Source of the DNA: Sphaeramia orbicularis
Lineage: Eukaryota; Chordata; Actinopteri; Kurtiformes; Apogonidae
Direction of reading: 5' to 3'
Assembly (NCBI RefSeq): GCF_902148855.1
Contig: NC_043972.1
Coordinates: 35,905,496 to 35,969,495 of the forward strand
DNA length: 64,000 bases
The position numbers and the translations under genes are program-made. How positions within the stretch are numbered: position 1 is the stretch's first letter; the number at the start of each line of letters is the position of its first letter. A model generated the notes under the pieces. That model was not told where the DNA came from and did not search any database. It worked only from the letters and a program-made list of their open reading frames with translations. Positions 36,026 through 50,600 of the stretch are shown here, one piece after another.

Positions 36026-36260
36026 GTATGTTTATATTTATATGTGTGTGTGCGTGTGTGTGTACAGCATGTATAAGTAACTCAAAGTGCCAAATAAATA
36101 TCACAAAATTTGAATATTTCCCTCTGAAATGTAGTGAAGTATAAATATAAAAACATAACCTAAATATAGCAAACATGTAGACTAAGTTTGTCAGTTATAT
36201 AATTACATAGTGTAGTATTTACTGAGTTTATAAACTCACATATTTGAATGTATTTTACCT

Positions 36261-36408
<148 letters not shown>

Positions 36409-37059
36409 CTAAATGGCAGTCGCAGTACTTATTCTCTCCCGTAGATGGTGTCAGCAAACCGGAGGAACTGGCTGAGCAGTCTGACACCTTTCTGTTTGGT
36501 TTAATCACATAGGAATTGTTATTGTACCTTCATGCAACTTCACAAAAACAGCACAATGACGTTCGTTTTTACAAAGGAGTATTCATACCATGTAGTCACA
36601 GCTGGGATAAAAGGGACAAAAACTTCTCACACGTTATGTGACTCTCCGATGTACTTAAAGGTAAATATGGTCTACTATTAAATATATGTGAATATGGAGG
36701 AGGCTCATCCAAAAAGGAAGACATAGTGGTATTAATCTAATACCGAATATTAAAATATTTTTATTATTTCTTTATTATCCATATTAAGACAAAAAATGTA
36801 CTAGTTTTAAATATGAATGGTTTTTAATATAGTGTTTAATTGTTTTAGGTGTTCAATATATCTACAATGCAATAGCTATTTAAAATTTCTCTGACAGACC
36901 GAAAATTAACAATAAATATGTAAATAACTGCAACTGCATCAACTGGCTGCAAAAATAATAGCATTTGGTGTTTACGTCACGTTGATTATAAAAAAATACA
37001 GCTCTAACCATCATAATAACATGCACATACTTTTTATTATTATTTGTTTTGTTTTTCAG
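36409..37059. other. AT-rich intergenic upstream of the ptpn3 promoter
   Basis: No gene or named repeat. Composition changes sharply to GC-rich at about 37065. Confidence 0.5.
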
Positions 37060-37280
37060 TGATTCGTCTGCGCGCCTCCCGGAGCGCGCACCTTGGGTAG
37101 GAGCTCGAGAGCGCGCGCGGTGGAGGGGCGGGGCCGCGCGGAGTGAGCGCAGCCAGGGATGAGAAACTTGTCCCGGATATTTACCTAAGTCTACCTGGCC
37201 CTGCCGACGAGCCTCGACCTGAGGGCTTCACAGCGGACACACGGCGGAATATGACCCGTCTCTGATGCGAGACGAGTGAG
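37060..37280 (+). promoter_or_regulatory. ptpn3: CpG-island promoter and non-coding first exon of ptpn3
   Basis: Dense CpG, with GAGCGCGCGCGGTGGAGGGG and a GC box GGGGCGGGGC at 37125-37134, directly beside AT-rich DNA. A donor-like GAG|gtagta lies near 37278. The 5' UTR exon is inferred. The next exon seen is at 38581. Confidence 0.6.
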
Positions 37281-37548
37281 GTAGTACTGATTTATTTTAC
37301 ATTTAAAGCCTTTTCTTCCATAAAGAAACCCTTCTCCCGGCCAAGTTGTACGAGCAGCGAAACTTTGGCTGCGGTGTGTTCCTCCTTTTGGGTGTAGCTC
37401 CAGAAACTTCAGGTTGTCAACAGGTTCCTTGTTCGTGTTGTGGGTCAAAGTACAGCGAGGTCACAGCACAGTTCATTATCGGCGGGTTAGGACAGTCCGA
37501 AAACAGAAATATGGGCCTTGGACTTGGACATAGGCCTTGATTATTCAT

Positions 37549-37550
<2 letters not shown>

Positions 37551-37606
<56 letters not shown>
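37551..37606 (+). repeat. GT dinucleotide microsatellite
   Basis: About 28 perfect GT units in the first ptpn3 intron. Seen directly. Confidence 0.97.
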
Positions 37607-37608
<2 letters not shown>

Positions 37609-38653
37609 TTGTTGGATTAGTCGAGACGAGGTTGGAGGTGCTTATTGATCTCCCATGGAAAGCCAGACCATGATGTGGCAGAAAAGGCGTTTACACACAG
37701 ATAAACATCAAAAAGTAGAAACTCTGGTTTAATTTTGGCATGTGATGTGTTTAAAAACCTCATGTCTCTCTATGGAGCATATCAGAAATACATGCAAGAT
37801 GCATCCCAGTGAAGTCATACTGTCTCCAAGATGACTGATCTCCTTTTAGATGTAACATTTACTTGTAAATTCATTAGAGGCCATTCTGTGAAAGGGTTAT
37901 TATGGAAAAAAAGCCTCAAACTGGGAGCAGCTCTGTTGTAATATATTCAGAGTGTGTCACCAAGTTCAAATATTAACTCAAACACTGTGTGTCCCTTCAG
38001 AAAGAGTGTGAGACAGACTAGCCCACATCCATTAATAGTTCACCTGGAAGCACACACAGCACACATGTACGCAGATATCCTTACATGCACACACGTATTC
38101 TCCAGGCCTGCATGGGTTGTCAGACTTGGGTATATCCTGTACATACATGCGTGCATTAGTGCATGTTTGTGTGCTTCCGATGATGCAGCGTGCATTGCCT
38201 TCAGACACTGGTCTGAGATGTGTTTTATGCTGTAGATGGGCGTGTTCAACTCTGAAAATGTTTAACATTCTTATCATTCAGCTGCCTGCGAAAGGCGGAG
38301 AGATGCAGGGGGAGAGCAGCAGGGAGAGGGAAGGGACATGTTCAGACCCAGGCCAAATAATAAGGAATTACACAAACACACGCACACAAACACACACAGT
38401 CACTCCTCACATTCATAGTGCATTACTCACTGCAGCTCGATTCAACCCATCCATAACATATATTACTCACCACACAATGTCATCCTGAGGGAGGTGTTTT
38501 CATTGGAAGACAACAGCCTGGAAACATCTGACACTGTTTTTGTGGTTGTGTGTTTGTGTATGTGTGTGTGTGTTTTCCAGGTCCCCTCTCAGTGACGAGC
38601 TAAGGGCAGGGTGTTTGTCTTGAGAGGGAGGCAGAGTTACCGTGGTAACAGAC

Positions 38654-41600
38654 ATGCCAAAACCGGACCTGCTCTGCCTAGTTCAGCTGCTGGACGGCAC
38701 CATTCAGACCTTCAAAGTCAGCGTACGTAACACACACACACACACACACACGTGCAGACACACACATATTTCCTGTCTGTTGCTGAGGAGATCAGATCGT
38801 ATGTTGGTCCTATCTGTCTGTGTGCTGTTTTAATGATTGTATTGTCAGAGCATGATTTACTGACAGACTATTTTTTCCCTTTCCCATTGATCCACATCTC
38901 TGAATTAATACTGTGACCTTGGTTTGAAGGAGAAATTCACCTTCTGCAGCTTATAGTGTTTTTCACACTTTTACATCATCAGCATATCATGTCAGACACA
39001 GCCTGACAGCAGTGAACATGCTGACAACCACGCGTGCATGCAGAACGGCTAGCATACCATCACTTTCTAGGACATCAGCTGTGTAGCATTTTTATGGGAA
39101 CCATGGGACATCAGGGAGAATGCTGTGGATGTAATGTGTGGAGGATCCCATTATTAACCTCCCTCTAAACTGCTCCTATGTCTCTTCTGTTTAGATAAGG
39201 TTCACAGTCTCCATTTTTGAACCAGTATTTGCAGCAAATGCATATCACTTTAAACAGGAAGAGCAGTTAAAATGCATGTATTGTATGTCCTAACTAACTC
39301 AAAGTATTGTGCTTACTGTTATACATTTTTCTGCCCAGTTTACAGTAAACATGGTTCTTGCATGATGGGATGAGCTCAGAATATGTTTTCAGTAACGTAG
39401 GAAAAAGGGGTGGAAAATGCAAATGAGCCGTTGGTTTTGCTTCAGAGTTATTAATAAAACAATAAATGGTTACAAAACACAGTTTTGCACTGCAGATTGT
39501 CACCTGGATGCGTACATTATTTATTATTTTGTTTGGTTTACAACATTTGTAACCACAGAGAAATTTATTGACATATGAACAAGATGAGATAAACGTTATT
39601 AATCTCTATGGGGAAATAGTGATAGCTCGAAATCAAATAAATTACCTAATGACAGCCAAAATAATTAGCACCATCTATACCTGAACCATCTCTTTCCGAC
39701 TGCACAGTATATAAACAAGAATAAATGAGAATTTGTTACGTCAAAGTTTTGGCTGATGATAAGGTTGTTTGTTGTGTGTTTCCCTTTCAGAAACAGGATG
39801 AAGGTGTGGTTCTGTTGGACCAAGTATGCGACCACCTGGGCCTGCAAGAGAGACAGCTCTTCAGTCTGCAGATCAGAGAATCTAGCACAGCCATTGCCTC
39901 TATCACAGCCAACACACTCTCTCCTGTGAGCTCACTGTTCAACTGTGGCACATTTGAGCCTATACTGTAATGTGCTGCAATCTCTGATTGCTGTTTAGAT
40001 GATGATAACCACAGGGTGTACTTACATAAATGCTTTTTTTAGCCCCAGTTAGCCGTTACACTTACTGAATTTCTTTCTCTTAGAGGTGGTTAGAGCCTGA
40101 AAAACCCTTGAAGAAGCAGATAAAAGGTATCTGATTTAGTCTTAGAATTACTAATCTTTTAAAGATTTACAGTAGACTATGAAGTTGAACTTAGATATGT
40201 GCCATTTTTGACAAGGTGACATTTCCCTGCAGGTCTTGTATCACCCTTTTATCTGAACTTCAGAGTTCGGTTCTTCATCTCAGATCCCAACTCTCTGCAG
40301 TATGAACAGACTAGGTGAGACTATATGTCTTTTCTTTTCTTTTCTTTTCAATTCGATTCTATATTTTCACTGATTATTGATCTGTTTTGTGATCCAACAT
40401 CAGTTAAATCACAAAGCTCAAGTTCAAGTTATAGCTGAAGTTCAAGCGGTTACTGTTGTTGACAGTGCAGGCATGAAGTAGTAAAGTTCTTCTTTTCTCA
40501 TTTCTGCAGGCACCTGTACTTCCTCCAGATCAGGAGTGACATTAGAGAAGGGCGGTTAGTGCACACACAAGCCCATGAAGTATCACCTTGTGCACAGTTT
40601 GTGTATAACTGTTACACAATGTAATCGTCTGCGTTGATTGCAGGTTGCAGTGCCCGCTGAGTGCAGCTGTAGTGCTGGCCTCTTATGCTGTGCAGTGTAA
40701 GTGGGTTTCTTTCTCCTGATAGCAAACCAAATGATTAACGACTTAATAATAACTGAGTAATTATTGCTGTCGTAGACTCTCTCAAATAAGTATCAGCTCT
40801 CTTACACCGCCCTAGGTGTCATTATAATGGATGCCTGTTTATTAGTGTCTTTTTCCATAAACCCGTAGCTGAGCTGGGGGATCACTGTCCGTCCCGACTC
40901 TCTGGTTACCTCTCAAAGTGCCACTTTATCCCTGAGCAGGATGAAGACTTCCTGTCAAAAGTAGAGGATCTACATCCGCAGCACAAGTAATGCAGTCATA
41001 TGATTATATGTTACCATGTGAAAACAACTGAGCTGCTGTGTGTTTGGTTCCCTGTTGTTTTATGTGACTCTCTCCGGCTGTGTGTGTGTCCTCAGGGGAT
41101 TGAAGCAGAGCGAGGCAGAGCTGTGTTTCCTCAACACAGCACGGACTCTGGAGTTATACGGAGTAGAGCGGCATGCTGCCATGGTATTGAGGTTCCCTTG
41201 ATTTAACCTTCCTCATGGCCTACTTAAACTTTCTGTGCATTGTGTTAATTCTTTCCTTTTCTTCTGTCTCTGTCAGGACACAAACAACGCCCCACTGATG
41301 GTGGGTTTGGCATCAAGTGGTGTTGCAATTTTCTGTAATGCAGTTTGCTCCAGTTTCTTCCCCTGGTGAGAAATAATAGCACTATATAAGTGGATTGGTT
41401 CTTTTTTCTAAACATATAATCAATAACTGTCTTCATGTGCAGGGGAAACATCATCAAGATCTCTTTTAAGAGAAAGCGCTTCCTTATACATCTGAAACGT
41501 AAACATGTGAGTACCTCCACCCTTTTACTTGTACTTTGGACTTGGGAAAGACTGATTAGCACAGCCAATATTCATATTTCTAATATAATCTGTATCAGTA

Positions 41601-44600
41601 TTTTTTCTCCTATATCCAATTATATTAATTAATTTCTAAATGGGTTTCTTTGGTTCTAATGGAGCTACTCTTGTTTCTCTGTAGTCGTCTGATTTAGTAA
41701 TAGCCTGTGACATCAGTAATGACTAACAAACATTTTATATATGAATTATTTTTTAATTCTTCCAGTTTTGTGTGAAAATATGCAATATATGTTGAGGAAA
41801 TGCTGTACTTTTTTATCACCTTAAAGATAATGATATTTTGTTACTTATTCCCAAATGCTGACACCAAGATTTAATTTTTACTACAGAGTATATTGGTTAT
41901 CTTCGTTATCCCTCTTATTGATGGCTAATGATCAGTCTATCCCCATCCCAGTAGCTTGCTTTCACACTGTTTGAGAGGTTTTTATCTGCATGTTTCTATG
42001 TGTCAGAAGTAATAAATCCTTCATATTACATAAGTGTATGCTTTCTTTTTTGCTGCAGTGGTTTATGTTGTACACCAGAGAATATGTGACTTTGAAAGTT
42101 AAAATTATAAAGAGCTCAATCCGTATAAAACCTAACAAAGACTTCCTGAAGACTTTCTTGGTTGCGCGTAAGAGAAAAGCTGTCACCTAATGCTTGCTTT
42201 AGAGAAACCCCCTACTGTGGACCTTTTTACAGGAATTGTCAATTATATTTGTTCCATGGAAAAGACCGTTTGTAGTTTTTGTCTGCAGAAAAACAACATA
42301 CGGAAGGAAATGTTAGTTGACTGTTATTCATGGGAAATGGACAGCAACTAGTGCCCTGTTTAGGTTTCTGTTTTTGTTTGTTGGCATGTCTCCTGTCGTG
42401 GGCATCAGAGCTGAAATCTGTGTGTGATGAACTGTGTCCATGTCTATGACTGTCCTCCATCTCTTGAGTTGTTTGTATAATACATGTAAAATATATATAT
42501 ATTTTTTAAAAACTAACACAGATCCTAAACTCTGAATCTTTCAGGGGGAGACCCAGGACTGTGTGATGTCCTTGGTTCTTACTTGTCCCAAGTCCTGTAA
42601 GAACCTCTGGAGGTCCTGTGTGGATCATCACTCCTTCTTCAGCTCCAACCGTACTGCACGGAGTCCCAAACACAACAACAGCACAGTTCAGGCCTACAAA
42701 AAGTTAATAACGCAGCATTTAGGTCTGGGGAACAGTAAAACTGACAGGTGAGTCTGCTTCTACATTTATGTTTTTTTGTCATAGCTGTAATATGTAACTT
42801 TTAGAATATCCAACAACTGCAGCTTTATATAAAATGTTTCCATCAATCGAAAATACTAAACACCAGATAAAACATCAGAGACATAATGACACAGGGATAT
42901 TTCAGTCATACTGCATATTTTGTTTATTATACACATGTAATTTTCCAACACAGTAGTCATGAGAGCTAATGTATGAATATGTTTCAGCATCGATCTAACC
43001 TCCTGTAACCATGGTAACATAATGTTAATAGCAGACTCACCATTAAATAAATCGTCTCATGTAATGCAAAACATTAACATTACATTAGTTGACACTACTT
43101 GGGGCTATTTCATTAAAATGAACATGAATTAACATGCCACTAAATGTAATATGAATAAAGCTGTAATGCATTAACAAGTCTATAAACATGATTTTGGCCT
43201 GAAGCATGTCATATAGCTTTTATTACCAGCAGTGGTGAAAACGACTGTCATGATCCCACACAATTAGGTACTGTGGATTTTAATACAGATTTTTTTATTT
43301 CAAAGCTCTATATGCTACTTACTTTTACATTTTTCATTCACAGCGGTCCTGTGTGTCATCGTGTCGTTGGAGGGATGGTGTGGAACCCAGTTCTACAGAG
43401 GTCGCTGTCATCAGAGCATCTTGAGACAAAGAGTCTTCCCTCCAGATCTCCCCCATCCACCCCAAACTGGTAAGAATATTAGACCCAGTCATGAATGATT
43501 CTCAGTGTTGTGTCTTAGAATTGTAGTTGCTCTCAGACATTATTTTTCTTGAATTTATACAGTCTTCTGTCACTTGATTAAAACTTTGCTCAATAAATAA
43601 CCTGTCGTTTTGTTTCTCTGGCAGGCGAAGCCCTCGAGTCCGCCACGGCATCTCCAAACCCCGCCCGTCATCAGTGGAACTGAGCAGCGATCTGAAGGAT
43701 ATGTCAGAGGGGGAGGATGTGTTCTACACATACAGAGCATCTGTCAGCAGTGGCAAAGGCAGCGAAGGAGACGGGTCACCACGGCAGTCAGTATCAGGCT
43801 TCTGATTTCACTTCATTTGGCTTTGTTGTGACACACCAAGTGTTTTCCAAACATTTATTGGATCCATATAGTAATATAATTTAAGAGTTTTCCAATTTAA
43901 GATTGAAGAATTGTGACAATTATAATATTATTTCCATCATTTGTTTTATGAGGCTTAAATATCTTCTATCTCTTTCAGCTTATCTGGCACCTACAGCCAT
44001 GGTCCGGATGAGGCTTTGTTGCAAGCTGATGACAGCATAGGAGAAGACGATGGTGATCAGAGTTCACCATATCATGAAAAGGTCAGTTCTACACCATACG
44101 CACCAGTTCACATGTGCTCATGTTAGTGTTCTGGTGTTTTGATTGTGAGTTCTTGTGCAGGGTACTCCAGGTGATGGTGACCTGCTCTTGATACGCATTG
44201 CCCCTGATCATGAGGGAAAGTTTGGCTTCAATGTTAAAGTGAGTATTTATTCACACTTTTTTGCAATGTTTAGAGCCGCGTTTATATTTTACACACTTCA
44301 GTGTTTTGTTTTTGCTTGGTTTCATTTCACAGGGTGGAGTGGATCAGAGGATGCCTTTAGCCATATCTCATGTTAAACCCGATTCTCCAGTAAGAACACA
44401 CTCATGTTATAGTTGTATGCCCAAGTACAGACCTGGTCCAAGACTTTATGAGGCTTTAAGCAGAATGTAATTCAGAGGGCTCCAGCTGGCTCAACACCTG
44501 TGGTACCACTGAGTGTTTTTAGTATTTCAAAGATATTGCGATCTATTTGAACTAGGGAATGGGAATTTCTAAATTCCCAGGCCACACTGTGAGCTATAGT

Positions 44601-47600
44601 TGGTTATTTAATAGTTAATTAGCACATCTGTCTTAAATACTTTTCATTAAATTAGTCGCACCCACAGTATTCTCCAACATTTATCTGTCAGCAGGCCTCT
44701 ACAGTTTTTATTTCTGAGAAACACAGTGTAATGTGTTGTTACCAGCTGGTACTGTATGGTTGAACAGTGGCAAACATGGCTAGAGCTGTTGTTTTACTGG
44801 AATGCAGGACACTCAGATGTGATGTCACTCTCAGCTCTGACTACCTAGGTAAATGGAAGAAAACATTACTTTTTTGCTGCCTTTTCCTTCTATGAAGAGG
44901 AGGGGCTCATAATCCGATGTCAGCAAACATCAAAATGCAGCTAAAATCTGTCACAGTGTTTATGCACGTGAACATGAGTAGTAGCCTTTTGGTAGTGTTA
45001 GTAGTAGTGCTGGCCTATTTTGTACAGTTGTTACACCACTGACAGGAAGTAAAATAGATGTAAGAAAAACATTTGATACAGAGAAAACACCCATTAATCG
45101 GTTTAATAATTAGGCTTCTAAACTACCAATACTGAATTTAGGGTAAAAAAATAGCTCAAAAGACAAAAATAGCTCCCACCTAGATTTTATGGTTAATTTG
45201 ATATTCAGCTCTAAATGAATTAATTAAATACTTTAACTACAATGTTCATAAGTTATATGGCGTATAATGAAATGAAAGATTCAGTGTAAAATGCTTGAAG
45301 CCATCTTGGGCCTTAAGTGGGAGCTTCATTGGATTAGACCGGCTCTGACTGGGTGGGTGGTCTGGTGGTCTTGATGATGACACATATGGTGTAAATCTAA
45401 TTCTTTAAATGTGTAATTGTTTTGTAGGCAGGTAGATGTGAACCCAAACTCCTGGAGGGAGACCTTGTTGTCCTCATCAACGGTCGAGACATTTCTGAGC
45501 ACACGCACGACCAGGTTGTCATGTTCATACGAGCCAGCAGAGAGTCACACTCAGGAGAGCTGAATTTGCTCATAAGGCGTAAAGGTGTGTATGTGTGTGT
45601 GTTTAAGAGAGGATATAAAATGCTGAAACAGTGTGTCATCCATGTGTGCACACTGCCTGTCACATCTCTCTTTAATATTAAACACACCCTTCTCTGTCCT
45701 TGTCTTCCAGGTCCAGGACGGGTGGCACCCCTGCTGCAGTTACCTCCTGCCCTCACACTCACCGGCCAATCACAGGGAGATAAGCAGCAGTCACCCGGCC
45801 AGTCAGGGCGGGTCACGACACTGGAAGAATCAATGAGACAGCTGGAGAGAAGCATCCAGTCTGGCACACTCTGCTTTCACTTTGAGGTATTTAAAATGCA
45901 GGTGGCAACCATACAGTGAACCACCATAAACTGTGTATTTATAAGCCCAAATACACAAATGTGCGTGTTTGTCTTTATTTTAAGCAGGATTTAGTACGAT
46001 CTACTCATCATAATGAGCCTTTTAAGAGCTGCTTGTTTTTGGGGCAGATGTTGGCCCTAATCTTCACTTGGACTGTGTTCTGGACAATCCAAAACAAAGA
46101 TGAAGTGACTAGTCTGGAATTTATAGCTTTTGTTTGCGTATATTTCTGTGTGTTTACATGTGAATGTGTGTGTTTGCGTTTGTAGAATTTATACAGGAGA
46201 AAGCCTGGCATGTCTCTGAGCTGCTCTCGGCTCCCAGAAAACATGGAAAAGAATCGATATCGGGACGTTTTACCTTGTAAGTCTTTCTCATTCTGAGCAT
46301 CCATCTGTCTGGCTTTTTTCCCTCTCTACACTGCCATCCTCCCTGTCCACCCCTGAACTAGTTTATCTGACCTTCATCTGGAAGTCAGTATTTCTTCAAC
46401 TCATGAAATTTAATTGGTGAAGGCTGTGGTGCTCTGATGGCTCTACTGTGACCCTTGTGCTGTTGTCTTGTTCTTTTCACAGATGATGATACCAGAGTAG
46501 TTCTTCAGGGCCAGGAGGACTACATCAATGCCAGCCACGTCACGGTGTGCATCACTGATATGTGCATGTCTTGTCCCTGTCTGACATTCAATGTAAACTC
46601 ATCATGTGTGTGGTGTGTGTATGTGTGTGTGTGTGTATGTGCATCTTTGTATGTTTATTTGTCTCTTAGGTGGCGCCCCCAGTGTCTGGTGTTTGTTTAC
46701 GTTATGTTGCTGCTCAGGGTCCATTGCCACAGACCTGCACTCATTTTTGGCAGACTGTTTGGGAGCAACAAACACACACCATCATCATGCTTACAACTCT
46801 GACAGAGAGGGGACGGGTATACATACCTCCACACGTTCATACTTACACGCTGTAAACACTCACATTTAATCAGGAACTGAAACAAGCAAACAGCTAGGGA
46901 ATACTTGAAATTACACGGCTCAGCACCAGCGATTATTACAAAGATTATTTCATGTTTTATTTGATATTTGATTACTGTAATCACAGGGTTTGCTGGGGAT
47001 GTTTACTCACAAAAATAATCAATTGGCTCAGTTGTGAGTAATTGCAGGGTTTCACAGACTGGAGAAAAGCTAGTTGTAAAGTGCGAACTGGATGCCAATG
47101 AGATCGAGGGTGAATCCACCAGGACAAAGGCAGGGTGTTGTCAAGGTCTGGTTGAATGAAGCAATTTCTGTCTCAGCTTGCCTGTTGCTTGGTAACCAGA
47201 TGCTCTCATTAATTGATCTTTCTTCTGATATTCGTCAAGTGCCTTGAGTTCCTCCCTACTTGAGGATTACACATGCAGAAAATTGAAACTCAGTTCACAA
47301 GCTTCTCCTGATTAATTGCTTTTGTTCCTCATACTGCTGGGGGGGAAACGGGCCATGCTTCTGAATACGTTCTGATTTCAAGAGAGCAGCTGATGTAGCA
47401 GCAGTAGTTAATTATATCCTGACTGATGACTCATGTCAAAAGTAATGCAATTTGTTGATAATGTCGTGTACTTACAGACCAAGTGCCACCAGTACTGGCC
47501 GCATCCGCCGGAGGTGAAGGATTATGGGCACATGCGGGTGAAGTGTCACTCAGAGGAGTGTAACCTGGCTTATGTCACACGACAGTTTACTCTGACGCAT

Positions 47601-50600
47601 ACACAGGTACAGTAGCAGCCATATTTGTCATGATATGGTGTTAAATCATAATACATATAATTATCATCACATACATTTTTTCAGGGTTTATTTTGTTTAT
47701 GTTCTGAACTAAAACACTTTGAAAATGCTGTAGTGTTTTGCTGTTTTCCTTGCTCATGTATATTTTACTCTTAAAACCATTTTTACCATTATTATTGTTT
47801 TGTCTGTACTACCTCCCATCTGATTAAGTCTTTTACGTTGTTTTCACCTTGTTGAATAAGATATCCATCAACTGGTTTTTTTTTTCTATTTAATGTTGTG
47901 AAAACCGGTATATGAACAAAATGGACAAAATAAGCACTAAATCAAGAAGCCAGGTTACATGTGCATTTGTGTCTTGATATGTCTTTTATGTACTTTTATC
48001 CTTTTACACCTTTTATGAATAATATAAAACCATAAGTATCCCTTTATTTTGCTTTCACTCTAAAAATGTGCCTTTAAATAAATCTGAAAGAAATAATGAT
48101 TTAACATTAATTCTGATATGATGCAAATCAGTTTTACCATAATAACTTTGTGGCCATATCACCGGCATGGTACACCACATCACAGTTAACACCTGCCTTC
48201 AAAGCTGCACAAACATGACAACAGTGATACAACACAGACATGTTCTGTTTGCATGTTTGCAGTGTCATGTACCATGTTTCTACCATATGTCACATAACAG
48301 AGCGCCCCACAGGAAACGGCCACTGCTGGCATGCTCCAACATATAGCTACTTCCGTGTGGGTGGGCTGGAATGTAGGGCTGCGTGGGTGGGCTTGTGCCT
48401 TAACAAATTTAGTGGTTAGCCGGTGTGTAAGAGCAGGTGGGCAGGTGTGTTTGTGGATTTGTTTCCTTGTGTTTCTTTGATTGAGAAGTTGACCTGGTGG
48501 CATTTAAAACACTGTGTTAGATTACCACATCAGAGGAGTTGTTTTCCACATTAACTACCATGACAAACAGGTAAATAAACACATAATGCTCAGGGAAGCA
48601 TGAAGTATGAATGCACACACATGCAAACACAGATACTGCTGTGTGGGCCCATCTGTTCCTCTGGCGGAGCGAGTTAATCCCTGCATGGAGTCACAGGCCA
48701 CATGCCCATTAGAAACTCTAAACTCAGCTCTTCCCCTCCCTGCTTTTACTTTTTTTCTCTCTGGTCTTTCCTTCCATCCTCCGTCCTCTCCACCTGTTTT
48801 CTCTGTTTACATCTCCCTCTTTTTTTCCTAATCTCATCTCCTCATCATGTGCAGTTTTGCTCTACTCACTCGCTTCTTTTCCTCACTCATGACAGGGGAT
48901 TTAAGCCTGTTGTGGTTTACTGTTGTCTCTTGTGTGAATTATTGGTTTAGTTTCTGTCTGATTTTACTTGCATGTATGTTTTAGCTAACTCTGATTATCA
49001 TGTTTCACGTATATGTGTATTTGCTTGTGTAGTGTGGTGAGGAGCGCGCTGTCACACACCTGCAGTACGTTGCATGGCCGGACCACGGCGTACCTGATGA
49101 CCCTTCAGACTTCCTGCTGTTCGTCAGCTCGGTCAGGGAGAGGAGGAGAGGTGAAGAACCACTAATGGTACACTGCAGGTAACACACAGAGCACACTCTA
49201 ATTGAACCAGGCTCACATGTGCTGTTTCTGCCTCGACTGTACGCTTAATGCTGTGTTTGTTTGTAATCACTCTTCCAGTGCTGGGATTGGACGGACAGGT
49301 GTTTTAATCACCATGGAAACGGCGCTGTCTCTGTTAGACAAGGGTCTGCCGGTGTTCCCACTGGACATTGTCAAAACGCTGAGGGATCAGCGACCCATGA
49401 TGGTTCAGACCACGGTACAAAGAAACAAGATGCTTTTGCTTTTGTTTAGTACATTTTAGTATTACTTCTTTATGAACTTTATAGTTTATAGATGCTGCAA
49501 ATAAATGTTTTATTATGTAAGTGCAGAGTTTTCCAAACTTTGCAGAAATTTGACACCTTTGAAGGACCAAACAGAGTGTCCACATTTCTAAACTACTGAT
49601 AAAGAGCACAACAAACCATGATATGTTTAATATAAATACATTGGAAATCTAGTTTTTCATGATGAAAGTCCATCACAGCGAGGGTTTGATACTGAACTTT
49701 AATACTTAAATTCCTATGATACTGACTGTTGTACTGGAAAGGTCTTGTTGTCTTTTTGATACTGAAGGTAAGGACGTAGGTTTAGTCTCAGCATTGGTAG
49801 ATAGCATAACCACTAATCCCAAATTAGATATAGAATTAAATTTTAAAAAATAAACATAAGGTTAATATGGCTTGATTTAGTTTTGAAGGCAGTTTTACAT
49901 ATTAAATAACATGAGGGATCTTATGAAACCAACTTTTTCTGAGGATTTGCTTTGTTAAAATAAACTTGAGACTAAATATTTTGACTTTCAAAGTTTAGAT
50001 TTGTTCAACATTAATGCTCACACCTTCATTTAAGTCATAATTAAGATCTCACCTAAAGTCCTGAAGATACACTTATTTTCTCATTTCCTCTGCTTTGATT
50101 CCTTGCTACTATGCTTCCTACCTATAAACTCACTTGTGTGTTAAATGAACTGAAATTCCTCTTACAGTTTGATAAATCAATCCATAACAGTTTAGCAGTT
50201 TAACCGTTGATAACAGGTTATCAACAGCATTAGTCCACAGATCTTGTTAGTTAACACCAGCAAACACAGTTATCTATAACCCTTTTCACAGTGGAAAGAC
50301 AAATGATGTTAGCCTGCAGGTTTCATTTTAAATCATTGCAGCTTCTGATGAGTTAGTTTATTAGCTATAATTATTTTATTGCCTAGACTCGGGGTGTAGA
50401 AATAGCTTCTGATGTCTCTTCTCATACATGGATGTGGCATTGGAGAGTATAAAATGTGTTGACATGAACAAACATTATACGAGCTGAGCAGTGCAGAGGA
50501 GTATACTGGTACTTGATGTAACTGCAAGTCTGTGAATACATACATAACCCTTTAACAAGCTCCACTATCTGAAAGACAAGATAATGTTCACATAAATATT

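Noticed and set aside
35780-36176. I-Y and C-V repeat 'proteins'
   Set aside because: They are translations of AT and AC microsatellites.
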